From: DASRQK01 sp964436635
GTDB taxonomy: Bacteria; Bacteroidota; Bacteroidia; Sphingobacteriales; Sphingobacteriaceae
Length of the DNA: 38,070 nucleotides
Reading direction: 5' to 3'
Assembly: GCA_964436635.1 (NCBI GenBank)
Contig: CAYTDM010000022.1
Location: 1 to 38,070, forward strand
In this document: in pieces, positions 30,454-38,070 of the stretch
How the letters are laid out: each line of letters starts with the position of its first letter
Numbering within the stretch: position 1 is the stretch's first letter
Position numbers and translations under genes: made by a program
The notes under the pieces: model-generated
Database searches by the model: none
The model's input: only the letters and a program-made list of their open reading frames with translations
What the model was told of the DNA's origin: nothing

Positions 30454-31809
30454 AACAAGGAATCTACTAACCACTTTTTTGTAGCGCATATGTAGCATCA
30501 AAGAAGAGGTTAGTAGACCGATGGTCAATCCATACCAAATCCCTTTAATGCCAAAATCCAAATAAATTCCTAATCCATATGCTAATGGCAATCCAATGAG
30601 CCAGTAAGCTATAAATGCGATGACTGTCGGTCGGTTCACATCACCCATTCCTCGTAAAATACCTAGACCCACCACTTGCGTTCCGTCAAATAATTGAAAA
30701 ATGGCCGCAATAATCAAAAGTTGCGCAGCGATGCCTACTACCACAGCGTCCTTCGTGAAAAGCATAGGAAGGTAGGAGTTTAATGCGAAAAATAAGATTG
30801 CCGTCACCCCCATAAATATGATTACCAGGAAATAATTCGTCGTTGCATAAATCTTGAGTCGATCAAATTTCTTTTGACCGATGCTGTTTCCAGTTTTAAT
30901 GGTCGCTGCGGAGGCGATCCCACTTGCCATCATATACGTCATCCCTGCAAGGGTAAGTGCGATTTGATGCGCTGCCTGTATGTCCGGTCCTAAGGTGCCA
31001 GCCATGACCGCTGCAGCGGCAAAAGCACTGATTTCAAAAACATATTGCAACGCAATGGGCGCTCCAATCTTTAAAATTTTGACCAATTTATTCCACTGTA
31101 TAAGCAAGGGTTCATATTCGACGATGTAGCGTTTGAAGTTTTTGGATTTAAACACATACCAAGCCATTACAATAGCCATTAATGTACGGTCGATTAAGGT
31201 GCTATATCCCACTCCTTTTACACCCATGGGTTCAATGCCGAACAAGCCTTTCACAAAGATTATAGCTAATATAATGTTTAAAACATTCCCCCATATGGTG
31301 ATGTTCATGGCTTGTTTTGTAAATCCAAGACCTTCTGCAAATTGTTTAAATGCGCTGAAAATCATGAGGGGAAAAATAGAAAGTCCAAGTAAAAATAAAT
31401 AGGGCTTTGCTGTTTCAACCACTGCTGGATCTTGGTCAAGATGGTCGATAACGGTCATGGATCCAAAGTACACCATTAAGAACAAAATCAGCCCTGTGAT
31501 GCCGTTTAGCCAAATGCTATTAGAAAGTAATTGACCACAGGCTGCGTAGTTTTTTTTGCCATTTTCTTGTGCTATCAGCGGGGTAATGCCATAGGCAATA
31601 CCTAATCCCACGACCATGACAATCATAAATACACTGTGTACTAATGAAACTGCAGCAAGTGATATGGTTCCCGCAAATTGGCCAACAATTATGGTGTCTG
31701 CGGTGTGCACAAGGGTATGCCCAAGTTGCGAGATAACTACTGGACCCGCTAATATTAAACTACTGATCCCATAAGGTTTATAAGATCTCAACAACGCTTT
31801 CATCAACAT
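30442..31809 (-). CDS. MATE family efflux transporter
   Basis: Inner membrane multidrug/toxin extrusion antiporter using Na+ or H+. The 455 residues form about 12 membrane segments in two repeated halves; the first begins LILAGPVVISQLGHTLVHTADTIIVGQFAG, given here as LAGPVVISQLGHTLVHTADT, typical of NorM-like proteins. Start at ATG 31809, with a second in-frame ATG at 31803. Substrate cannot be read. Its last codons lie in a 14-bp tandem repeat array. Confidence 0.92.
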   Translation of the reverse strand: MLMKALLRSYKPYGISSLILAGPVVISQLGHTLVHTADTIIVGQFAGTISLAAVSLVHSVFMIVMVVGLGIAYGITPLIAQENGKKNYAACGQLLSNSIWLNGITGLILFLMVYFGSMTVIDHLDQDPAVVETAKPYLFLLGLSIFPLMIFSAFKQFAEGLGFTKQAMNITIWGNVLNIILAIIFVKGLFGIEPMGVKGVGYSTLIDRTLMAIVMAWYVFKSKNFKRYIVEYEPLLIQWNKLVKILKIGAPIALQYVFEISAFAAAAVMAGTLGPDIQAAHQIALTLAGMTYMMASGIASAATIKTGNSIGQKKFDRLKIYATTNYFLVIIFMGVTAILFFALNSYLPMLFTKDAVVVGIAAQLLIIAAIFQLFDGTQVVGLGILRGMGDVNRPTVIAFIAYWLIGLPLAYGLGIYLDFGIKGIWYGLTIGLLTSSLMLHMRYKKVVSRFLVNSQ

Positions 31810-31933
31810 CTACTTTTATACGAAGCGAAGATACGATTAATGTTTTCAAGCCGGATTAATTATTTATATATTGTATGGATTTGATAAATTTTAACCTTAA
31901 CTTAGCCGGAGAAAATGTGTAGATAACCAGCAA

Positions 31934-32476
31934 ATGAGTATGGTATTAGGCTTTATAGGGATAGGCACCCCTGAAATGTTGCTTATAGTATTTGTGACGC
32001 TCTTGTTATTTGGAGGCAAAAAACTTCCTGAATTAGCGAGGGGCTTAGGTAGAGGTATTCGTGAATTCAAAGATGCTTCTGAGACGATTAAACGCGACAT
32101 TACAGAACAGATTAATCATATCGAACGCGATGTAGATCTTAAAAATGTGATGGTCGAGGATGTAGAGTCTGCCATCAATGATGCGAAAAAATCATTAGAA
32201 GAGACGACGGACACGACCGAAAATACACATAAAAAGAAAGAAATTCAAGCTCCTAATGCGGATCAAACGCCTGTCCACCCTATTCTTAAGGCGGGTGCCC
32301 CAATAGGAACTTTTACTCATCAACCGGGTCGGGAGCCAGATTATGTGGGAAGTTCTGGAGTATATTATAATAATCCCGATGAGGTTCAACCAACTGAACA
32401 TCCTACAAATACTTCCTCCGATGCGAAAGAAGATGGAAGGAATTCTACGGAGCATACTACCTCTGAAGATAAATAA
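31934..32476 (+). CDS. tatA: TatA/TatB-like twin-arginine translocase subunit with long tail
   Basis: Sec-independent translocase component. Residues 8-28 form the membrane segment (IGIGTPEMLLIVFVTLLLF, containing the polar Glu typical of TatB/Bacteroidota TatA), followed by the FGGKKLPELARGLGRGIREFK hinge and amphipathic helix, here given in parts as FGGKKLPELARGLG. At 180 residues it is about twice the usual TatA length; the rest (about 70-180) is polar and low-complexity (Thr, Glu, Asp, Pro) and probably disordered. TatC is not in the window. tex follows after 26 nt, perhaps co-transcribed. Confidence 0.88.
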   Translation: MSMVLGFIGIGTPEMLLIVFVTLLLFGGKKLPELARGLGRGIREFKDASETIKRDITEQINHIERDVDLKNVMVEDVESAINDAKKSLEETTDTTENTHKKKEIQAPNADQTPVHPILKAGAPIGTFTHQPGREPDYVGSSGVYYNNPDEVQPTEHPTNTSSDAKEDGRNSTEHTTSEDK

Positions 32477-32502
32477 AACCGAATTAGTTTTAATAAAATC
32501 GA

Positions 32503-34755
32503 ATGACACACGAGCAACTTATTGCCCTGGAGCTGGCTATCACTGAGAAGCAAGTTCGGGCTACTTTGGCATTATTAGTGGATGGTGCTACAGTTCCGTT
32601 TATTTCAAGGTATAGAAAAGAAGTAACAGGTAGTTTGGACGAAGTTCAGATCACTCAAATTCGCGATCGATCTCAACAATTACAAGAATTAGAAAAGCGG
32701 AAAGAAGCCGTGTTAAAATCGATCAGCGATCAAGGGAAATTAACAGACGAGCTTGCTGCACAAATACAAGCAGCAGAGACCTTGTCACTGGTAGAAGATT
32801 TATACTTGCCTTATAAGCCAAAGCGTAAAACGAGAGCAAGCGTAGCGAGAGAAAAAGGACTGGAGTCCTTGGCTTTATTAATTTTGGAGCAAGAGGTGTC
32901 AGATTTAGAAGCAGCAGCAGGTTTTTATGTGGACCCAGAAAAAGGCGTTGAAAATGTAGAAGAAGCCTTAGCTGGTGCTCGTGATATCATCGCAGAAATC
33001 ATCGTCGAAGATAGTCAAGTAAGGCAAAAAGCCAGGCAAGTGTTCTTAGATAAAGGCCGCTTTGTCTCAAAAGTAGTCCCGGGAAAAGAAGAATCTGGCC
33101 TGAAATACAAAGATTATTTTGAATGGTCTGAACCTGTTAAAGAAGCGCCATCTCATCGCGTGTTAGCTATGCGAAGAGGCGAAAAAGAAGAATTTCTTCA
33201 TTTGGATATTGAAGTGTCCGAAGAAGAAATTTTACCCATTTTAGATCATGCTTTTATAAAAGGAGGAAACGCAGCTTCTGCCCAAGTACGTTTAGCCATG
33301 TTAGATGGTTATAAACGTTTACTAAAGCCCTCCATGGAAACCGAAATTCGTTTGTTAACCAGACAAAAAGCGGATGACGAAGCCATTCGAGTCTTTGCCG
33401 AAAACGCCAGACAACTACTTTTGGCCGCGCCATTAGGACAAAAAAGAGTCATGGCGATCGATCCAGGATTCCGTACAGGTTGTAAAGTGGTTTGTTTAAA
33501 CGAACAAGGAAACCTATTAGAAAACACGACCATTTACCCACATATTGGAGCTGGAAAAGCCGCCGAAGCGGCGAACATTATTAAAAGTTTCGTCGAAAAA
33601 CATAACACAGAAGCCATTGCTATCGGAAATGGAACAGCCGGCAGAGAAACCGAAGATTTTGTAAGAAAGCTCGGTTTAAAGGACGTTACCTTGGTGATGG
33701 TGAATGAAAGTGGAGCATCGATTTATTCGGCTTCTCCGGTCGCCAGGGAGGAGTTCCCAGACCATGACGTGACCGTGCGAGGCTCCGTTTCTATTGGAAG
33801 AAGACTCATGGATCCTTTAGCTGAATTGGTGAAGATCGATCCGAAATCCATTGGGGTCGGCCAATATCAGCACGATGTCGATCAACAAAAACTACAAACG
33901 GCCTTGGATGACACGGTCATTTCGTGTGTGAACGCAGTGGGCGTGGAACTGAATACGGCATCCAAAGAAATTTTATCTTATGTTTCGGGTTTAGGTCCTT
34001 CGCTTGCGCAAAACATTGTGAACTTTAGAACACAAAATGGTCCATTCTCAAATCGTACTGACCTGAAAAAAGTCCCGAGATTAGGAGAGAAGGCGTATGA
34101 ACAAGCTGCAGGATTTTTAAGGATTCGGAATGCCAAAAATCCGCTGGATGCCAGCGCCGTTCACCCTGAACGCTATGGTTTAGTTGAGAAAATGGCGAAA
34201 GATTTAGGTTGTTCTTTGCAGGATCTCATGACGAAGGATGAATTGCGCAAGCAAATTAAACTTCAAAACTACGTCACTGCTGAAGTGGGCTTGCCGACAT
34301 TGAATGATATCTTAGACGAATTAGCAAAACCAGGTCGTGATCCCAGAGAGCAATTCGAGGCATTCTCATTCACTGAAGGTGTTAACGCCATCTCCGATTT
34401 AAAACTGGGCATGCGTTTGCCGGGCATTGTTACAAACATTACCAATTTTGGTGCATTTGTAGACATTGGGGTTCATCAAGACGGATTGGTGCACTTAAGT
34501 CAGATTACAGATCGATATATCAAAGACCCAAATGAAGTGCTAAAAGTGCATCAGCAGGTCATGGTAACCGTTACTGAAGTCGATGTGAAGAGAAATCGCA
34601 TCGGTTTATCTATGCGTTCAGGTGAAAAGAAGCCGGTTCAAAAACGCCCTGCTCAGCCACAACCGCGTAAAGCAGTGAGTCCGAAAAAGGAAGGTAACGA
34701 AGATATGGCAAGTAAATTAGCTGCGTTGCAAAATAAATTCGGAGGAAAGTTTTAA
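32503..34755 (+). CDS. tex: Tex family RNA-binding transcription accessory protein
   Basis: Cytoplasmic nucleic-acid-binding protein of about the usual length (750 residues). It has the N-terminal Tex helical region (VRATLALLVDGATVPFISRYRKE and onward, cited as VPFISRYRKEVTGSLDE), a YqgF/RNase H-like domain near 320-450 (RVMAIDPGFRTGCKVVCLN), two helix-hairpin-helix segments (LSYVSGLGPSLAQNIV and KVPRLGEKAYEQAAGFL), and a C-terminal S1 domain (about 640-710; LPGIVTNITNFGAFVDIG, DGLVHLSQI) with a basic Pro/Lys tail. The family affects transcription and RNA turnover; the precise role here is unknown. Confidence 0.96.
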   Translation: MTHEQLIALELAITEKQVRATLALLVDGATVPFISRYRKEVTGSLDEVQITQIRDRSQQLQELEKRKEAVLKSISDQGKLTDELAAQIQAAETLSLVEDLYLPYKPKRKTRASVAREKGLESLALLILEQEVSDLEAAAGFYVDPEKGVENVEEALAGARDIIAEIIVEDSQVRQKARQVFLDKGRFVSKVVPGKEESGLKYKDYFEWSEPVKEAPSHRVLAMRRGEKEEFLHLDIEVSEEEILPILDHAFIKGGNAASAQVRLAMLDGYKRLLKPSMETEIRLLTRQKADDEAIRVFAENARQLLLAAPLGQKRVMAIDPGFRTGCKVVCLNEQGNLLENTTIYPHIGAGKAAEAANIIKSFVEKHNTEAIAIGNGTAGRETEDFVRKLGLKDVTLVMVNESGASIYSASPVAREEFPDHDVTVRGSVSIGRRLMDPLAELVKIDPKSIGVGQYQHDVDQQKLQTALDDTVISCVNAVGVELNTASKEILSYVSGLGPSLAQNIVNFRTQNGPFSNRTDLKKVPRLGEKAYEQAAGFLRIRNAKNPLDASAVHPERYGLVEKMAKDLGCSLQDLMTKDELRKQIKLQNYVTAEVGLPTLNDILDELAKPGRDPREQFEAFSFTEGVNAISDLKLGMRLPGIVTNITNFGAFVDIGVHQDGLVHLSQITDRYIKDPNEVLKVHQQVMVTVTEVDVKRNRIGLSMRSGEKKPVQKRPAQPQPRKAVSPKKEGNEDMASKLAALQNKFGGKF

Positions 34756-34805
34756 CTTGCATGGCGACAATCAATTACAAATCAAAAATAATTAACTAAT
34801 TAAGA

Positions 34806-37538
34806 ATGAAAAAGACGTTTATTACGCTTTTTATGGTTGCTATCGCGACCATAGGGGTTGCCCAAAACAAAAAGCCCTTATCATTCGCTGATTATTCAAA
34901 ATGGAATCACATTACCCGTGCGAATATCAGTGCAAATGGTCAATGGGTTGCCTATGCCCAACAGCCAAATGGGGGCGATCACACCTTGTTTTTGAAAAAC
35001 TTGTCAGCGGATTCCCTGCATAAAGTGAACTTTTCCAATGCGGCTAGCTTTTCTGAGGACGGAAAATGGGCCGCTTACATGGTGAGTGTTTCTAATAAAG
35101 AAGCTAAAAAGTTGCGCGACGCAAGGAAAGAACTTCCAGCCACTGCAGTGTTGCATAATTTGGAAACAGGTGAAAAAGAGCAGTTTGAAAATGTGTTGAG
35201 ATTTGAATTCTCTGCAGATTCAAGACACTTTGCGATTCATCGCCGTAAACATGCGGATGATAAATCTCGTCATAAAGGGACCGATTTGATTTTAAAGGAT
35301 TTAAGTGATAAAGCCTTATTAAATATAGGAAACGTTAGCCAGTTCTCATTTAATAAAAAAGCCTCTTATTTGGCATATACGGTGGACGCTGACGCAAAAG
35401 TTGGAAATGGACTTTATGTAGTGGCTTTACCGGATTATTCGGTGAGAGCGTTGGATACAGATGCGGAATTATACTCGCAATTATCATGGGACGATGCTCA
35501 AGCAAAACGCGCAGATTGGGGAACCAAAGGATTTCAATTAGCCGTGTTGAAAGGGACAGAAGCGGATAGTATTACTCATCGAGTAAATAAAGTAGTGGTG
35601 TTCCAGCATCTTGGTAAAAAAGAACAAGCTAAGAAAGTATTTTCAAGTCAAGACTTAGCAGGCTTTCCTGCTGGATATGTGATGAGTGATTTGGGCTCAT
35701 TGCGTTGGTCAGAACATGGACAATCCTTGTTTTTCGGTGTGAAAGAACAAGAAGCAACGGTTAAATTAAGTCGCGATACCATTCCAAATGTAGACGTTTG
35801 GCACTGGAAAGACGAAATGATTCAAACGGTCCAAATCCGTAGAAGAATGATGTTAGCTCGTCAAACTTTTTTAAGTGCGATTCATTTAAATACAGGTCAA
35901 TTTATCCAACTTGCGAACGATGAAATGCGTAATATTAGCATTTCGGACCATCCAAGATATGCTATAGGTCGGAATGACCGTGCCTACATCACGGATGTAA
36001 ACTGGGGGGAATCACCGGCCGATCTTTATCGTGTAGATGTAGTTACAGGAGAAAAAACCTTGTTTGCGAATTATATTGCGCGTCCATTAGGGACCTCTCC
36101 AGATGGACGTTACTACTTATATTTTGGTGAAAACCACTTACATGTGTATGATGTAGAAAAAAATGTGGTGACCAATATTTCGGAAAAAGCTTCAGTGAAC
36201 TTTGCGGACCGCGACCACCCTTATCCAAATGCGACGCCTTCTTATGGGTATGCCGGCTTTACTGCTGATCGCAAACACGTGGTAGTGAACCATCATTTTG
36301 ATTTATGGCTATTGGCTTTAGATGGAAGCAAAGCAGAAAATTTAACTGCAGGCTACGGCGATGCGAATGAAATTCGTTTGCGTTATGTGAACTTAGATCC
36401 TGAGGTTGATTACATCGATACTAAGAAAGAAATCTTATTGTCTGCATATGGAGAATGGACTAAAAAGACCGGTTATTTCGCATTAAAAGCAGGTCAATCA
36501 CCGCGTGAATTGGTGTATGAGGATAGAAATTTCGGACGTCCAGTAAAAGCGTTGAATAGTGATCAGGTTTTATACACGATCCAAACCTTTACAGATTTCC
36601 CGGATTATTATGTGAGCAATTCAACTTTTGCGCAGCCTAAAAAAGTAACGAATGCGAACCCTCAACAAGAAGAATTTGCTTGGGGAAAACGTGTTTTAGT
36701 GAACTATACGAATAGTAAAGGAGAGCGTTTACAAGGAACTTTGGCCTTGCCAGCAAATTATGAGCCGGGTAAAAAGTATCCAATGATCGTTTATTTCTAT
36801 GAAAAAATGTCGCAAAATCACCATGTGTATTCCATGCCGGTGTACGACGACCGCCCGCATATTTCTTACTACGCGAGCAATGGATATTTAGTGTTGCAGC
36901 CGGATAATGTGTATGAAGAAGGCCGTCCTGGAACGAGTGCTTTGGATTGTATTACTTCGGCTGTTCAGGAAGTGATTGATTTAGGGTATGCGGATCCAGC
37001 AAATATTGGTTTACAAGGACACAGCTGGGGTGGTTACCAGTCGTCGTTTATTGTAACACAAACCGATTTGTTTAAATGTGTAATTACGGGTGCTCCTCCG
37101 ACGAACATTGAGAGTTTTTACAATAATATTTACGGAAGTACAGGAACCAACCATCATGGAATTACCGAAATCGGGCAAATTCGTATGGGTCGTAACGTGA
37201 CGCCTTGGTCAAACCGTGAAGCGTATCAACGTGAAAACCCAATGTACCATGCAGACAAAATCAAGACGCCGTTTATGATTTTACATGGCACGGCAGATGG
37301 AGCTGTGGATTGGTTCCAAGGGATGGAATTCTTCAATGCGGCCAGACGTCTTGGGAAAGAAGTGATCTTTTTATCTTATCCAGGTGAAGGACATCACTTA
37401 GAAAATGAAGCCAATCAAAAGGATTTCCAGTTAAGAATGAACCAATATTTTGATCATTACTTAAAAGGAACGGAAGCACCAGATTGGATGGTGAATGGTA
37501 TTCCTAATTTGAAAAAATTATACGATAAAGCCAGATAG
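34806..37538 (+). CDS. S9 family serine peptidase, exported (910 residues)
   Basis: Second predicted periplasmic prolyl oligopeptidase-type enzyme. The signal peptide is MKKTFITLFMVAIATIGVAQ. A long beta-propeller region (about 30-640) precedes an alpha/beta-hydrolase domain with LQGHSWGGYQ (Ser740), HGTADGAVDW (Asp831) and PGEGHH (His863). The nucleophile elbow GHSWGG differs from the GASYGG of the S9 enzyme at 20854, and this protein is 230 residues longer, so they are not recent duplicates. It lies 50 nt after tex, with no terminator between, and is convergent with the VOC gene with one base between stops. Confidence 0.92.
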   Translation: MKKTFITLFMVAIATIGVAQNKKPLSFADYSKWNHITRANISANGQWVAYAQQPNGGDHTLFLKNLSADSLHKVNFSNAASFSEDGKWAAYMVSVSNKEAKKLRDARKELPATAVLHNLETGEKEQFENVLRFEFSADSRHFAIHRRKHADDKSRHKGTDLILKDLSDKALLNIGNVSQFSFNKKASYLAYTVDADAKVGNGLYVVALPDYSVRALDTDAELYSQLSWDDAQAKRADWGTKGFQLAVLKGTEADSITHRVNKVVVFQHLGKKEQAKKVFSSQDLAGFPAGYVMSDLGSLRWSEHGQSLFFGVKEQEATVKLSRDTIPNVDVWHWKDEMIQTVQIRRRMMLARQTFLSAIHLNTGQFIQLANDEMRNISISDHPRYAIGRNDRAYITDVNWGESPADLYRVDVVTGEKTLFANYIARPLGTSPDGRYYLYFGENHLHVYDVEKNVVTNISEKASVNFADRDHPYPNATPSYGYAGFTADRKHVVVNHHFDLWLLALDGSKAENLTAGYGDANEIRLRYVNLDPEVDYIDTKKEILLSAYGEWTKKTGYFALKAGQSPRELVYEDRNFGRPVKALNSDQVLYTIQTFTDFPDYYVSNSTFAQPKKVTNANPQQEEFAWGKRVLVNYTNSKGERLQGTLALPANYEPGKKYPMIVYFYEKMSQNHHVYSMPVYDDRPHISYYASNGYLVLQPDNVYEEGRPGTSALDCITSAVQEVIDLGYADPANIGLQGHSWGGYQSSFIVTQTDLFKCVITGAPPTNIESFYNNIYGSTGTNHHGITEIGQIRMGRNVTPWSNREAYQRENPMYHADKIKTPFMILHGTADGAVDWFQGMEFFNAARRLGKEVIFLSYPGEGHHLENEANQKDFQLRMNQYFDHYLKGTEAPDWMVNGIPNLKKLYDKAR

Positions 37539-37539
37539 A

Positions 37540-38034
37540 TTACTCTTCTAAGGTGCGAAGAAGATCTTCGACATCTAATCTTCTGGTATACATTTCTATG
37601 GAACCGTCCGGGAGTCTTGGCCAAAGCTCTTCCGGACGGTCCCAATATAATTCTACCCCATTCCCATCCGGATCGTCCAAATAAATAGCTTCCGACACTC
37701 CATGATCGCTCACACCAGTCAATGGATATTTTGCGTCTATTAAGCGTTTAAAAATGACTGCTAGATCTTTTCTCGATGGATACACCACGGCCGTGTGATA
37801 TAATCCGACGCCATATGCAGGTGCCGGTGGCGCACCCTCACTTTGCCATGTATTCAAGCCAATATGGTGATGATAGCCTCCAGCAGAAACAAAGGCCGCT
37901 TGTTTGCCATACCTCATCACTAAATCAAAGCCCAATAGCTCATGATAAAAGCCTAGGGAGCGCTCTAAATCGGAGACTTTTAAATGCACATGCCCTATGC
38001 GTGCCTTCGCTGGAATTTTATATTGATTATCCAT
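37540..38034 (-). CDS. VOC superfamily (glyoxalase/extradiol dioxygenase-like) protein
   Basis: A 164-residue vicinal oxygen chelate protein. It opens with RIGHVHLKVSDLERSLGFYHELLGF (cited as GHVHLKVSDLERSLGFYHEL), the classical first beta-alpha-beta module with His15 or His17, and has GLYHTAVVYPSRKDLA (His80) in the second module and DPDGNGVELYWDRP with a Glu for the metal. That H-H-E set resembles CatE-like catechol 2,3-dioxygenases, but substrate and reaction cannot be stated. Start at ATG 38034. The promoter is not seen in the 36 nt left before the window end. Confidence 0.88.
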   Translation of the reverse strand: MDNQYKIPAKARIGHVHLKVSDLERSLGFYHELLGFDLVMRYGKQAAFVSAGGYHHHIGLNTWQSEGAPPAPAYGVGLYHTAVVYPSRKDLAVIFKRLIDAKYPLTGVSDHGVSEAIYLDDPDGNGVELYWDRPEELWPRLPDGSIEMYTRRLDVEDLLRTLEE

Positions 38035-38070
38035 ATTGAATGCTTTTTGGGGTCGGAAATTATTTGGATT

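Noticed and set aside
20854..37538. The two S9 peptidases as a recent duplication
   Set aside because: They differ by 230 residues, in the nucleophile motif (GASYGG versus GHSWGG) and in general sequence.
1..38070. Prophage, transposon, restriction or defence island
   Set aside because: All recognised genes are housekeeping or common Bacteroidota genes; no integrase, transposase or terminal repeats were seen.

Overview
The window looks like part of a draft chromosome from a member of the Bacteroidota, most likely a Cytophagales-type bacterium. The evidence is the gene content (spoT-fur-purA, DUF4294, DUF3467, the mlaD-amidase/LptD-like cluster, bacillithiol genes bshA and bshB1, a DAHP synthase-chorismate mutase fusion), the absence of clear Shine-Dalgarno sequences, and repeated use of the Bacteroidota promoter pattern TTTG or TTG, about 19-20 nt, then TAnnTTTG. 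The genus cannot be fixed from sequence alone. Three runs of N (1850-1859, 4660-4759, 27505-27514) are scaffold gaps and each lies inside a gene. No phage, transposon, CRISPR array or foreign island is visible.

Layout. 1-940: 5' part of prs and tRNA-Gln, both on the minus strand. 1068-3467: plus-strand glycerophosphodiester phosphodiesterase lipoprotein, M42 metallopeptidase and DUF3467 protein, ending in a terminator. 3571-9053: minus-strand spoT, fur, purA, pabB. 9243-10874: plus-strand DUF4294 protein and bshB1. 10886-15547: minus-strand aromatic amino acid operon pheA, DAHP synthase-chorismate mutase, aroA, aroC, preceded by a promoter, a leader peptide and a terminator. 15607-18646: minus-strand acyl-CoA carboxylase beta chain, bshA and a LapA-like protein, joined by 4-nt overlaps. 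18763-18966: small acidic lipoprotein. 19205-20684: tRNA-Leu and trigger factor (minus). 20854-22896: S9 peptidase. 22984-24800: amidase and MlaD-like protein (minus), divergent from the LptD-like gene and cinA. 28995-30395: 2-oxoacid dehydrogenase E2. 30442-31809: MATE transporter (minus). 31934-37538: tatA-like, tex, second S9 peptidase. 37540-38034: VOC-family protein (minus).

The most interesting item is at 15372-15547, upstream of pheA, in a stretch with no annotated-size gene. It holds a Bacteroidota-type promoter, a 23-codon ORF with eight aromatic residues among nine (FWFFGYFYF), and a strong intrinsic terminator just before pheA. The last codons of the ORF (around AGC CGG GAT TGA) copy the 3' arm of the terminator, so they can pair with its 5' arm as an antiterminator. 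This is a complete-looking ribosome-mediated attenuator sensing Phe/Tyr/Trp supply, and it would control four enzymes from DAHP synthesis to prephenate dehydration.

Other functional links: bshA and bshB1 supply two of the three bacillithiol steps (bshC is not in the window); LptD-like, MlaD-like and the amidase are all cell-envelope functions; PabB draws on the chorismate made by the aro operon.
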